From Prevotella sp. (GTDB lineage Bacteria > Bacteroidota > Bacteroidia > Bacteroidales > Bacteroidaceae), in contig JAEAMQ010000024.1 of NCBI GenBank assembly GCA_016901395.1, forward strand, positions 1 through 64,000: 64,000 nucleotides of DNA, read 5' to 3'. The notes beneath the pieces are model-generated. The model was not told where the DNA came from and ran no database searches. It was given only the letters and a program-made list of their open reading frames with translations. This document shows positions 7,549 to 16,167 of this stretch, in pieces (within the stretch, counting starts at the first letter, position 1; each line of letters begins with the position of its first letter). The position numbers and the translations under genes were made by a program.

Positions 7549-7581
7549 CAAAATTACTGCTTTTATCGGATATTGTAGCAA
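7549..7581 (-). promoter_or_regulatory. Candidate promoter of the prenyl synthetase gene
   Basis: Read on the minus strand, TTGC (7581-7578) and TAATTTTG (7556-7549) are 21 bp apart, slightly longer than the usual 19. Confidence 0.5.
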
Positions 7582-7616
7582 ATTTTTAGTAATTTTACGG
7601 TGAAAATAAAATTATT

Positions 7617-10379
7617 ATGGATAAATTATTCCTCTTTGACGCTTACGCTATCATCTTCCGGTCATACTATGCCTTCATCAACCGGCCGACCATCAACTCC
7701 AAGGGACAGAACACCTCAGCCATCATGGGATTTTGCAACACCCTCAAGGAGATTCTCGACAAGGAGCGTCCCACCCACATTGGTGTGGCGTTTGACCTCG
7801 GCAAAACCTTCCGCCATGAGGCATTCCCCGCTTACAAGGCACAGCGCGATGCCACTCCAGAGGATATCAAGCTCGCCGTGCCTTATATCCAGCGCATTCT
7901 GCGGGCGATGAACATCCCCATCCTGCAGGTCGAAGGGTTCGAAGCCGACGATGTTATCGGCACGCTGGCCATCAAAGCCGGACTCCAGGGCGTGGAGACC
8001 TATATGCTCACCCCCGACAAAGACTATGGTCAGCTCATCCGGTCGAATGTCTATATGTTTCGCCCGAGGCATGGCGGCGGATACGATAAAATCGGCGAAA
8101 AAGAGGTCCAGGAGAAATATGGCATCCCCACTTCGGCCCAGGTCATCGACCTGCTGGCCCTGATGGGCGACTCGGCCGACAACTATCCCGGTTGTCCGGG
8201 AGTCGGAGAGAAGACCGCCGCGAAGCTTATCAATGAGTTTGGAAGCTGCGAGGATCTCATTGCCCATTCTGATCAACTCAAAGGCAAGATGCGAGAGAAG
8301 GTGGAAGCCGCCGTCGACGATATCAAGATGTCGAAGTTTCTCGCCACCATCCGCACCGATGTCCCCATCGAACTCAATCTTGACGAACTCAAGGTGAGTG
8401 CTCCCAACGAGGCCGAGTTGCGCCAAATCTTCAACGAACTGGAATTTAAGAAGCTCGCAGAACGATTTCTTAACAAAACAAAAGAAAAGCAAATATCCGC
8501 TAATTTACAGCTCGATTTATTCGCCGAAAAACCGGACGACAGCCCGACCGTTGTCGAAAATTCGAGTTTTGAGACCCTAAAAACGATGTCTCACGATTAC
8601 AAACTGATTGATAATCAGCTTGAAGCCCTTAAAATTTGTGACTTTTTACGGACAAATAAAATTCTCAGTTTAGACACAGAAACCACATCTGCCAATCCAA
8701 TTGAGGCCGAATTAGTCGGTCTGAGCTTCGCGGTCAAGGAAAAAGAGGCATTTTATGTGGCCATCCCGAGTAATCGTGAAGAAGCGTTGCAATATGTTAA
8801 TATTTTCAAACCACTATACGAGGACCCCGAAATTCTGAAGGTGGGGCAAAACATCAAGTACGACTACGAGGTGTTGCGCCGTTACGGTGTCGACATCCAG
8901 GGACAGATGTTCGACACGATGCTCGCCCATTACATCATCCAACCTGAGTTGCACCACAACATGGATTACATGGCCGAGACCCTACTCCACTATCAGACCA
9001 TCCACATCGAAGAACTCATCGGGCCCAAAGGCAAGGGTCAGAAAAACATGCGCGACCTCTCGCCCGCGGACATTTACGAGTATGCCGCCGAGGACGCGGA
9101 TATCACCCTGCGGTTGAAAAACGTACTTGAGCCTCAACTCAAGGAGGTAGGTGGCGAGCGCCTGTTCTACGATATTGAGATGCCATTGGTCAAAGTATTG
9201 GCCGACATGGAACTCAGCGGCGTGTGCCTTGACACCGAGACGCTGAAGGAAACCGAGCGCACGTTTACCCAACGCATGCAGCAATACGAGCAGCATGCCT
9301 ACGAACTGGCCGGCGAGAAATTCAACATCTCCAGTCCGAAGCAGGTGGGCGACATCCTCTTTGAGAAGATGAAGATTGTCGACAAGCCCAAGAAGACCAA
9401 GACGGGACAGTATGTCACCTCCGAGGAAGTGCTGTTGCAGCTCAAGGACAAGGCCCCCATCGTGGAAGATATCCTCAACTATCGTGGCATGAAAAAGCTT
9501 CTCGGCACCTATATAGAGGCCTTGCCGAAGCTCATCAACAAAGAGACGGGACACCTCCACACATCTTTCAATCAGGCCGTTACGGCCACCGGACGACTCT
9601 CATCGAGCGACCCCAACCTGCAAAACATCCCCGTTCGCGATGACGATGGCAAGGAGATACGCAAGTGTTTCGTGCCCGAGCCGGGCTGCCGATGGTTCTC
9701 TGCCGACTACAGTCAGATCGAACTGCGCATCATGGCCCATCTCTCAGGCGATGAAAACATGATTGAGGCCTTCCGCGAAGGGTTTGACATCCACCGCGCC
9801 ACAGCTGCAAAGATATGGAAAGAGGAGATGAACGACGTGACCGACAGCCAGCGCAAGAGCGCCAAACAAGCCAACTTCGGCATCATCTACGGCATCACCA
9901 CCTACGGCCTCGCCCAGCGCATGGGCATCGAAAACGGTGAGGCCCGACAGCTCATTGACGACTATTTTACCACCTTCCCCAAGGTCAGGGAATACATGGA
10001 ACAGGCCAAGGACACCGCCCGACGCCTCAGTTACGCCGAGACGCTGTTCGGTCGCCGCCGCTATCTGCCCGACATCAACTCCAAAAACGGCACCGTGCGC
10101 GGTTTCGCCGAGCGCAATGCCATCAACGCCCCCATACAAGGCAGTGAGGCAGACATCATCAAACTCGCCATGATCCGCATCTGGCAGCGCTTCAAGAAGG
10201 AGGGCATCCGTTCCAAAATGATACTCCAGGTGCACGACGAACTCAACTTCTCGGTCTATCCCAACGAGGCCGAGCAGGTGGAACGCATCGTCATCGAGGA
10301 GATGCAAGGGGCTTACGCCCTCTCCGTGCCCCTCATCGCCGATGCCGGATGGGGTGACAACTGGTTGGAGGCGCATTGA
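7617..10379 (+). CDS. polA: DNA polymerase I
   Basis: PolA fills gaps and removes RNA primers during replication and repair. All three domains are present in the 920-residue protein. The 5'-3' flap nuclease covers about 1-290, with DNYPGCPGVGEKTAAKL as the helix-hairpin-helix region. The 3'-5' exonuclease starts near 340 and looks active: motif I LDTETT, motif II NIKYDYE, motif III YAAEDAD. The polymerase has motif A DYSQIELRIMAH near 697, motif B KSAKQANFGIIYG near 746 and motif C QVHDELNF near 871. An intact proofreading site is worth noting since many PolA homologues have lost it. A strong terminator follows. Confidence 0.97.
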   Translation: MDKLFLFDAYAIIFRSYYAFINRPTINSKGQNTSAIMGFCNTLKEILDKERPTHIGVAFDLGKTFRHEAFPAYKAQRDATPEDIKLAVPYIQRILRAMNIPILQVEGFEADDVIGTLAIKAGLQGVETYMLTPDKDYGQLIRSNVYMFRPRHGGGYDKIGEKEVQEKYGIPTSAQVIDLLALMGDSADNYPGCPGVGEKTAAKLINEFGSCEDLIAHSDQLKGKMREKVEAAVDDIKMSKFLATIRTDVPIELNLDELKVSAPNEAELRQIFNELEFKKLAERFLNKTKEKQISANLQLDLFAEKPDDSPTVVENSSFETLKTMSHDYKLIDNQLEALKICDFLRTNKILSLDTETTSANPIEAELVGLSFAVKEKEAFYVAIPSNREEALQYVNIFKPLYEDPEILKVGQNIKYDYEVLRRYGVDIQGQMFDTMLAHYIIQPELHHNMDYMAETLLHYQTIHIEELIGPKGKGQKNMRDLSPADIYEYAAEDADITLRLKNVLEPQLKEVGGERLFYDIEMPLVKVLADMELSGVCLDTETLKETERTFTQRMQQYEQHAYELAGEKFNISSPKQVGDILFEKMKIVDKPKKTKTGQYVTSEEVLLQLKDKAPIVEDILNYRGMKKLLGTYIEALPKLINKETGHLHTSFNQAVTATGRLSSSDPNLQNIPVRDDDGKEIRKCFVPEPGCRWFSADYSQIELRIMAHLSGDENMIEAFREGFDIHRATAAKIWKEEMNDVTDSQRKSAKQANFGIIYGITTYGLAQRMGIENGEARQLIDDYFTTFPKVREYMEQAKDTARRLSYAETLFGRRRYLPDINSKNGTVRGFAERNAINAPIQGSEADIIKLAMIRIWQRFKKEGIRSKMILQVHDELNFSVYPNEAEQVERIVIEEMQGAYALSVPLIADAGWGDNWLEAH

Positions 10380-10380
10380 T

Positions 10381-10413
10381 AATTCACAATGCATAATTCA
10401 TAATTCACAATTA
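10381..10413. repeat. AT-rich AATTCACAAT repeat
   Basis: AATTCACAATGCATAATTCA followed by TAATTCACAATT sits directly after the polA stop. It is the inverted counterpart of the repeat at 13845-13880 that overlaps the lgt start. Confidence 0.75.
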
Positions 10414-10418
10414 GGCTG

Positions 10419-10464
10419 ACGCCAAGGCAATGCTAATTCAAACGCATTGCCTTGGCGTTTTTTA
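10419..10464 (+). terminator. Rho-independent terminator after polA
   Basis: A perfect 15-bp stem, ACGCCAAGGCAATGC with GCATTGCCTTGGCGT, is followed by TTTTTAT. Confidence 0.93.
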
Positions 10465-10496
10465 TATTTCAAAAGGAAAAATTAACCCAGCATCCC

Positions 10497-10527
10497 TTGC
10501 AAGTACGCAAATAAGTACCTATATTTG
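10497..10527 (+). promoter_or_regulatory. Promoter of the yefM-yoeB operon with AAGTAC direct repeats
   Basis: TTGC (10497-10500) and TATATTTG (10520-10527) are 19 bp apart. The spacer holds two AAGTAC hexamers 12 bp apart (10501, 10513), a plausible antitoxin operator because YefM-family proteins are known to bind GTAC-containing sites. The operator role is inference. Confidence 0.7.
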
Positions 10528-10549
10528 CAACAAATAGAAGAATGAAAAG

Positions 10550-10810
10550 ATGAGAACAACGAATTATACAGAACTGAGAAACAACCTCAAAGGATACTTT
10601 GATAAGGTTGTGGAAGACTGCGAACCCCTGATTGTGCAGCGTCCCAATAAGGAGAGTGTGGTGATTATCCCGATGGAAGAATACAACGCCATGAAAGAAA
10701 CCGAATACATCATGCGGTCGCCCAAAATGTTGGATATCATCAAGAAAGGTGAAAAGGAAATCGAGAAAGGTACAGGCCAACCAATCAATCTTGACGATTT
10801 ATGGAAATAA
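10550..10810 (+). CDS. yefM: YefM/Phd-family antitoxin
   Basis: The 86-residue protein neutralises the toxin encoded just downstream and is expected to repress its own promoter. It begins MRTTNYTELRNNLKGYFDKV, the classic Phd/YefM N-terminal DNA-binding fold, and contains VVIIPMEEYNAMKET (about 42-56). The acidic and basic C-terminal tail is the usual toxin-wrapping region. Its end overlaps the toxin gene start by 10 bp, which supports translational coupling. Confidence 0.93.
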   Translation: MRTTNYTELRNNLKGYFDKVVEDCEPLIVQRPNKESVVIIPMEEYNAMKETEYIMRSPKMLDIIKKGEKEIEKGTGQPINLDDLWK

Positions 10811-11070
10811 TCCTGCTGAAACAGGCCCAATCAGACCTGGAATATTGGAAGAAATCGGGCAACAAGGCTATCATGAAGCGCATCTCCGACCTTCTGAAAG
10901 ACATCTCCGAACATCCATTCACAGGCATAGGTAAGCCCGAACCGCTGAAGTTCGGGCTTGCCGGCAAATGGTCACGACGCATCAATCACGAACATCGCAT
11001 CATCTATTCCGTCGACGACGAAGGTCGTATCTATGTCTATGTCTTCGCCATGAGGTACCATTACAGATAA
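10801..11070 (+). CDS. yoeB: YoeB-family mRNA interferase toxin
   Basis: YoeB cleaves mRNA in the ribosomal A site. The 89-residue protein matches the family in length. It has the late segment KWSRRINHEHRIIY (about 59-72) and the characteristic end FAMRYHYR, corresponding to the catalytic RYHY tail; Glu, Arg and His positions expected for catalysis are present. The start overlaps the antitoxin gene. Its stop codon is directly adjacent to the stop of the convergent CDF gene, with no spacer, so transcripts of the two probably collide or overlap. Confidence 0.94.
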   Translation: MEIILLKQAQSDLEYWKKSGNKAIMKRISDLLKDISEHPFTGIGKPEPLKFGLAGKWSRRINHEHRIIYSVDDEGRIYVYVFAMRYHYR

Positions 11071-12006
11071 CTATATCCACGGCTCCTCATACCGTCCGTT
11101 CACTTTCTGCGGTTCAATATGGAGGGTGATGAGGGTGTCTTGGCCGAAACGCTTGCGGATGCGCTGCTCAATGCTGGTGGCATGCTGGTGGGCCTCGTAG
11201 AGCGTCATGCCGCCGGGCATACGCACGTGCATCTCCATTGCCACACGGTTGCCGATGCGACGCGTGCGCAAGTTGTGGATTTCGCTGGCCAGCGACTCCT
11301 CATTGACCAATCCCATGATCTCCTCTTCCACATTCTTGGGTAAGCTGGCCTCCAGAAGTTCGCTTGTCGACTGCCTGATGAGTCCCCATGCCGCCTTCAG
11401 GATAAAGAAGCTCACGATGATGGCGGCAATCGGGTCGAGCACCGCCCAACGCTTTCCGAGCAATATCGCACCACCGACGCCGATGGCCGTTCCGATAGAC
11501 GAGAACGCGTCCGAACGATGGTGCCACGCGTTGGCCACCACCGCCTGCGACCCCACTTTCACCCCTACCCTGTTGGTGAACTGAAACGCCCACTCCTTCA
11601 ACGCGATACTCAGCAGCGCGGCCACCAGAGCTATCCAGCCCGGCGTGGCCAACTGTTCGCCCTGCAGGGCCGCCAAAGTCTTTGTCACGCCATTATACAA
11701 TATCATTACTCCCACGGCCAGCAGAGCCACACCAATGAGTGCCGTGGCCAATGTTTCATACTTGCCATGCCCATAGTCGTGGTCCTCGTCGCTCGGCTTG
11801 CTGCTCAGTTTGACAAACACAAGTACCACGATATCCGTCAGGAAATCCGACAGCGAGTGTACCGCATCGGCTATCATCGCGGCCGATCCGCCCAGGATGC
11901 CCGCCACAAACTTGAACACCAGCAGGAACACGTTGATCATGCTCCCGGCAATGGTGACTCTATAGATAGACCGTTCGCGGTCGGCAACAACAGACGATTT
12001 CTCCAT
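11071..12006 (-). CDS. Cation diffusion facilitator family metal exporter
   Basis: CDF proteins export Zn2+, Fe2+ or similar ions by proton antiport across the inner membrane. The 311-residue protein begins MEKSSVVADRERSIYR; an upstream in-frame ATG would add 23 poorly supported residues. It has six expected membrane helices. The metal site is AMIADAVHSLSDFLTD (first HxxxD-type pair) in helix 2 and HHRSDAFSSIGT in helix 5. A cytoplasmic C-terminal domain ends in LITLHIEPQ. The metal specificity is not certain. A TATATTTG element lies at 12046-12039 upstream on this strand. Confidence 0.94.
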   Translation of the reverse strand: MEKSSVVADRERSIYRVTIAGSMINVFLLVFKFVAGILGGSAAMIADAVHSLSDFLTDIVVLVFVKLSSKPSDEDHDYGHGKYETLATALIGVALLAVGVMILYNGVTKTLAALQGEQLATPGWIALVAALLSIALKEWAFQFTNRVGVKVGSQAVVANAWHHRSDAFSSIGTAIGVGGAILLGKRWAVLDPIAAIIVSFFILKAAWGLIRQSTSELLEASLPKNVEEEIMGLVNEESLASEIHNLRTRRIGNRVAMEMHVRMPGGMTLYEAHQHATSIEQRIRKRFGQDTLITLHIEPQKVNGRYEEPWI

Positions 12007-12046
12007 AAACTCTCCAACAATTAATGGTTTACAACCTGCAAATATA

Positions 12047-12323
12047 GTCAAATCAAAGTTATAAGAGCGCACCACTCCCCCACTTTCTCATGTAATTTAT
12101 ACCGTCTCAAAATTGATAAAGAGCTTACCTGAACTATCTCCCAGTCCAAGGTCGACGCTTCATTTACCCATCGTATTCAGGGTATCATATAGCCCAACAG
12201 AGATAAGAATGGGGCTTTTCCAGCCTCCCCCTCCTTCCATTCCCCTTGTTTCATAACGGGTTAAACAAGATATACAGGCACTAATATGATTCGGCACACC
12301 ATAGATTTCACCATTGAAAAGAT
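12047..12323. other. Spacer with no recognised gene
   Basis: Between the CDF gene and a small membrane ORF. No array, terminator or RNA motif is apparent; only the CDF promoter region at its left end could be assigned. Confidence 0.6.
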
Positions 12324-12503
12324 ATGAAGATACTCTGTTTCCCATTGACAATAGCATGGTTTTATTGGGTCTTTCCTAAAGAAAAACTGTTGTATTTGCT
12401 GTTGTTGTTCATCCCTGTATTCTGTGTTTTTCTGTGGATTAGTCTTAAAAATAAGAAGCAAATCGCACAAGACATGGACGAAATAGAGCGGAATAGACGA
12501 TGA
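12324..12503 (+). CDS. Small membrane protein (59 aa), unknown
   Basis: The ORF begins MKILCFPLTIAWFYWVF. It has a hydrophobic N-terminal segment (about 3-16) and a clear second helix LLYLLLLFIPVFCVFLWISL (about 22-41), then a charged tail rich in Lys, Glu and Arg. GAAAAG lies shortly before the ATG. It is alone between the CDF gene and ychF. The two-helix hairpin with charged tail looks like a real small membrane protein, but no family was recognised. Confidence 0.5.
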   Translation: MKILCFPLTIAWFYWVFPKEKLLYLLLLFIPVFCVFLWISLKNKKQIAQDMDEIERNRR

Positions 12504-12587
12504 ATTGTACCATGTTTTCAGAGATTTAAACCATTTGTTATCAGTATATTTCTGTGGGTTTCCTCGCCCGTTTCATAATCTTTTTCG

Positions 12588-12595
12588 TAACTTTG
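12588..12595 (+). promoter_or_regulatory. -7 element (TAACTTTG) of ychF
   Basis: TAACTTTG lies 31 bp before the ychF ATG. No convincing -33 TTG is found at the normal distance. Confidence 0.5.
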
Positions 12596-12626
12596 CACGT
12601 TAGAATATAAACGTTTATCATAAGAT

Positions 12627-13730
12627 ATGGCATTAAAATGTGGCATTGTAGGCCTCCCGAACGTCGGAAAGTCTACCCTATTCAACTGCCTGTCGAGTGC
12701 GAAGGCACAGGCAGCCAACTTCCCTTTCTGTACAATTGAACCCAATCTGGGCGTGATTACCGTGCCCGACGAGCGGTTGACGAAGCTCGCCGAGATTGTT
12801 CATCCAGGACGCATCGTGCCGGCTACCTGTGAGATTGTGGACATTGCCGGACTGGTAAAGGGCGCATCGAAGGGTGAAGGACTGGGCAACAAGTTCCTCG
12901 GAAACATCCGCGAGTGCGACGCCATCATCCACGTCATCCGCTGTTTCGACGACGACAACGTGGTGCGTGAGGGCGGCATGGCCATCGACCCCATTGCCGA
13001 CAAGGATATTATCGACACCGAACTGCAGCTCAAGGACCTCGAAACCATCGAGAGTCAGATGGCCAAACAGGAGAAAGTAGCCGCCACAGGCAACAAGGAC
13101 GCCAAGGTGCTGGTAGGAGTTTTGAAGGCTTACAAGGAGGTGTTGGACAAGGGTCAGAACGCTCGCAGCGTGACCTTCGAGAGCAAGGAGGAGCAGAAGG
13201 CCGCCCACGACCTGTTCTTGCTCACCACCAAACCGGTGCTCTACGTGTGCAATGTGGACGAGGCGAGTGCCAAGACCGGCAACGATTACAGCAAGAAGAT
13301 TGAGGAAATGGCCGCCCAGGAGGGTGCCGAGGCTATGATTATCGCCGCCAAGACCGAGGAGGATATTGCCTCATTGGACAGCTATGAGGACAAGCAGCTC
13401 TTCCTTGACGAACTCGGACTGGAGCAGAGCGGCGTGAACCGACTCATCGAGAAGGCCTACCACCTGCTCAATCTGCAGACCTTTATCACTGCCGGAGAGA
13501 TGGAAGTGAAGGCCTGGACGTTCCACAAGGGATGGAAAGCACCGCAGTGTGCCGGCGTGATCCACACCGATTTCGAGAAGGGTTTCATCCGCGCGGAGGT
13601 CATCAAATACGACGATTACATCCAGTATGGCTCCGAAGCGGCCATCCGCGAGGCCGGCAAACTCGGCATCGAGGGCAAGGATTATGTGGTGCAGGATGGC
13701 GATATCATGCACTTTAGGTTTAATGTCTAA
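12627..13730 (+). CDS. ychF: Ribosome-associated Obg-like ATPase YchF
   Basis: YchF is a universal P-loop protein that prefers ATP and interacts with ribosomes and the stress response. The 367-residue protein has G1 GLPNVGKSTLFN (about 8-19), G2/G3 region with DIAGLVKGASKGEGLGN (about 71-87), a coiled-coil insertion, and the NVDE G4-like motif (VCNVDEASA, about 208) in place of NKxD, which explains ATP preference. The C-terminal TGS domain (TFITAGEMEVKAWTFHKG onward) is complete. Length and motifs are standard. Confidence 0.97.
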   Translation: MALKCGIVGLPNVGKSTLFNCLSSAKAQAANFPFCTIEPNLGVITVPDERLTKLAEIVHPGRIVPATCEIVDIAGLVKGASKGEGLGNKFLGNIRECDAIIHVIRCFDDDNVVREGGMAIDPIADKDIIDTELQLKDLETIESQMAKQEKVAATGNKDAKVLVGVLKAYKEVLDKGQNARSVTFESKEEQKAAHDLFLLTTKPVLYVCNVDEASAKTGNDYSKKIEEMAAQEGAEAMIIAAKTEEDIASLDSYEDKQLFLDELGLEQSGVNRLIEKAYHLLNLQTFITAGEMEVKAWTFHKGWKAPQCAGVIHTDFEKGFIRAEVIKYDDYIQYGSEAAIREAGKLGIEGKDYVVQDGDIMHFRFNV

Positions 13731-13768
13731 AGGCCTCCCCTGTCCCCCTCCGATGGGAGGGGGCACCC
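13731..13768. repeat. G/C-rich palindromic dispersed repeat (copy f)
   Basis: Begins on the base after the ychF stop codon: AGGCCTCCCCTGTCCCCCTC, then CGATGGGAGGGGGCACC. Like copy e it abuts a stop codon. Confidence 0.85.
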
Positions 13769-13844
13769 CACAGCCCTGAATCAGATGGCTGAGCGGAGTC
13801 AGAAAGCCCTTTCCGTTTGCATCATCAATATCAACGCGCAAGCC

Positions 13845-13880
13845 CAATTATGAATTGTGAATTATGAATTGTGAATTATT
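13845..13880. repeat. AT-rich AATTATGAATTGTG repeat overlapping the lgt start
   Basis: AATTATGAATTGTG occurs twice in tandem and runs into the first codons of lgt. The inverse form of the same repeat lies at 10381-10413. Confidence 0.75.
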
Positions 13881-14724
13881 ATATGTTGTCTGGAACCCCA
13901 GCGAGATCATGTTCCATATCGGGAGTTTCGGCATCCGGTGGTATTCCATGTGCTGGTTAGTAGGCCTTTTGCTCGGCTATCTGCTCATGCAACGTCTGTT
14001 CAAGGAACAGAAGATACCCGATGAGAAGTTTGAACCGCTGTTCCTCTATATCTTCATCGCCATCCTCGTGGGTGCCCGACTGGGTCATTGTCTGTTCTAT
14101 CAGCCCGACTATTTCCTGTCTTCGTGGGACCATGTCATCGAGATGATTGTGCCCATGCACCACATGCCCGACGGCTCCTGGAAGTTTGTGGGCTACGAGG
14201 GACTTGCCTCGCATGGCGGAGTGATAGGTATGATCATCGCCATTCTGCTCTATGCACGCAACATGAAGATGAATGTGTGGACCGTATTGGATAATTTCGG
14301 CCTCGTGTCCTGCGTCACGGCGACCTTCATCCGACTCGGAAACCTCATGAATTCGGAGATTATCGGCAAGGTGACCGACGTGCCTTGGGCGTTCATTTTC
14401 GAGCGTGTGGACCAGTATCCGCGCCATCCCGGACAGCTCTATGAGGCCATCGCCTACACCATTTTCTTCTTTATCATCTTCGCGGCCTACCGTCGTCACC
14501 CGCAGAGAGTGGGCACAGGCTACTTCTTCGGACTCTGCCTGACGCTCATTTTCATTGCCCGTTTCGCCATCGAATACACCAAAGACATCCAGGTGGACTT
14601 CGAGTCGGGCATGCTCCTCGACATGGGTCAGCTGCTCTCCATACCCTTCATCCTCATCGGCATCGCCACGATGGTGGGTGGAAAATGGATGGAAAAGCTT
14701 GGCGCGAAGCCCCATCAGCAGTAA
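13864..14724 (+). CDS. lgt: Prolipoprotein diacylglyceryl transferase
   Basis: Lgt transfers diacylglycerol from phosphatidylglycerol to the lipobox cysteine, the first step in lipoprotein maturation, in the inner membrane. The 286-residue protein has about seven membrane helices. The signature is IRLGNLMNSEIIGKVTD (about 158-174), and RHPGQLYEA near 191 is the other conserved segment. The start is uncertain: the only good ATG gives MNCELLYVVWNPSE, where MNCEL is encoded by an AT-rich dispersed repeat, while LLYVVWNPSE looks like the family's native N terminus. Confidence 0.95.
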   Translation: MNCELLYVVWNPSEIMFHIGSFGIRWYSMCWLVGLLLGYLLMQRLFKEQKIPDEKFEPLFLYIFIAILVGARLGHCLFYQPDYFLSSWDHVIEMIVPMHHMPDGSWKFVGYEGLASHGGVIGMIIAILLYARNMKMNVWTVLDNFGLVSCVTATFIRLGNLMNSEIIGKVTDVPWAFIFERVDQYPRHPGQLYEAIAYTIFFFIIFAAYRRHPQRVGTGYFFGLCLTLIFIARFAIEYTKDIQVDFESGMLLDMGQLLSIPFILIGIATMVGGKWMEKLGAKPHQQ

Positions 14725-14753
14725 GATTTCCACGCTTTACACCCCCTCTCCCT

Positions 14754-14795
14754 ATCCGTTGACACCGGCCCGACAGCCCTGTCAACGGATTTTTA
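14754..14795 (+). terminator. Rho-independent terminator after lgt
   Basis: ATCCGTTGACA and TGTCAACGGAT form a perfect 11-bp stem followed by TTTTTAT. Confidence 0.85.
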
Positions 14796-14872
14796 TGGCC
14801 GCCGGAGTCGTCTCCCAAACCTTTTTCCCACAAGATTTTACCTTTTTGCTTCTTTTCCTTTTTACTTTTCCT

Positions 14873-14880
14873 TATCTTTG
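14873..14880 (+). promoter_or_regulatory. -7 element (TATCTTTG) of the VapE-like gene
   Basis: TATCTTTG lies 20 bp before the ATG and is preceded by a T-rich tract with CTTTTTACTTTTCC, like the tract before the C1 peptidase gene. The nearest TTTG is 24 bp upstream, longer than usual. Confidence 0.5.
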
Positions 14881-14900
14881 TAGGCAAAAACAATATTGTA

Positions 14901-16130
14901 ATGGATGCCCTGACTTATCTCGAATCGCACTGCCGGCTGCGCCGAAATGTCCTCACTGGTGAGATTTTCTATGCCGCAACAGCGTCCGACGACTATCGGC
15001 CGCTGTCTAAGGAAGGTGTGAACACCATCATCCTCGAGGCCGGACGCGAGGGTGTGGGGCTCACCGAGACGTTGCTCCAGCGCTATATGGAGTCGACACT
15101 CATCGAGCAGTGGAACCCCGCCGAGGCGTGGATTACGGGCCTTGACGAGTGGGACGGCACCGACCATGTGGCGGCGTTGGCCAACCGCATCGTCACTTCC
15201 AACCCCGACTGGGTGGCCCGTTTCCACAAGTGGATGCTGCAGATGGTGGCCCGTTGGATGGGACGCGAGATAGCGCAGCGCGACATTATCGTGCCCGTCA
15301 TTGTCGGACAGTATGGCTTTGGCAAGACATCCTTCTGCAATATCATCCTTCCTCCCGACCTGAGAGCATACTACACCGACCAGATTCACCTGCGTGCCAC
15401 GGCCGAAGTACACCTCATGGTGAGCACCCATCTGCTCATGTGCATCGACGAATTCTATCAGGAGAATACCGACCAACAGCCGTTGGTGCGCTACCTTTTC
15501 TCCCGAAGCACGCCTGTTTTCCGGCAGCCTTTCGGCGTGACCAAGGAGCGGCGCGGCAACTATTCGGCATTCATCGCCACCACGGGCAACCTCCATCCCA
15601 TGACCGATGCGGCCGGAGCGGGCCATCTGGTGTGTGTGGAGGTGGAACATCGCATAGATCTGAAGACTCCCGTGCCTTACGAACAGCTCTACGCGCAACT
15701 CTTTGCCGAACTCCAAAACGGGGCCGACTATGGGCTTTCCGACGAGGAACGCGAGGGCATGGCGGTGCAAAACTCACCCTTCCAGGAGGCCGACAACCTC
15801 GTGAAAATGGTGTCGATGCTCTATGCCGCGGCACCGAGAGGCAAGCGGGTGAAGGCCACCGACATCGACGCTATCATCGACCGCCTCATGAAGGAATACC
15901 CTTACTGGACGCCGGGCGAGCATGTCAACCAGGACGTGGGGTTCGCCTTGCAGGAAGCTGGCTTCTCCCGCAGCCGCATCCACGGCCGTTCTTGCTACAA
16001 GGTGGTGGAGAAAGACCCGCGCAAGATGGACTTCGTCGAGGAAAATCCACAGCCCGAGGAGGAGAATTTTGACAACAATCCGCTGGCCCGTGCCTTGCTT
16101 TCGGGACTGGGAAATCTGGTCAAGAAGTAA
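14901..16130 (+). CDS. VapE/DUF3874-type P-loop ATPase (virulence-associated E family)
   Basis: The 409-residue protein looks like the superfamily 3-like ATPase core of VapE proteins, which occur in prophages, genomic islands and many Bacteroidetes. The order is: EEWDGTD-like lead (LDEWDGTDHVAAL, about 83), Walker A VGQYGFGKTSF (about 134-144), Walker B LLMCIDEFYQ (about 177-186), and a sensor-like FIATTGN (about 224). A C-terminal winged-helix-like part (GFSRSRIHGRSCYKVV) resembles DUF3874. No integrase, primase or phage gene is nearby, so it is an orphan between lgt and a YhcH-like gene. Biological role unknown; DNA-processing ATPase is an inference. Confidence 0.82.
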   Translation: MDALTYLESHCRLRRNVLTGEIFYAATASDDYRPLSKEGVNTIILEAGREGVGLTETLLQRYMESTLIEQWNPAEAWITGLDEWDGTDHVAALANRIVTSNPDWVARFHKWMLQMVARWMGREIAQRDIIVPVIVGQYGFGKTSFCNIILPPDLRAYYTDQIHLRATAEVHLMVSTHLLMCIDEFYQENTDQQPLVRYLFSRSTPVFRQPFGVTKERRGNYSAFIATTGNLHPMTDAAGAGHLVCVEVEHRIDLKTPVPYEQLYAQLFAELQNGADYGLSDEEREGMAVQNSPFQEADNLVKMVSMLYAAAPRGKRVKATDIDAIIDRLMKEYPYWTPGEHVNQDVGFALQEAGFSRSRIHGRSCYKVVEKDPRKMDFVEENPQPEEENFDNNPLARALLSGLGNLVKK

Positions 16131-16167
16131 ACAGAAAGATAGATTACAACATATTTTTTTACCTGAG

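Noticed and set aside
15922..16167. Longer start of the YhcH-like gene
   Set aside because: It overlaps the VapE-like gene by over 200 bp and would bury the signal peptide.
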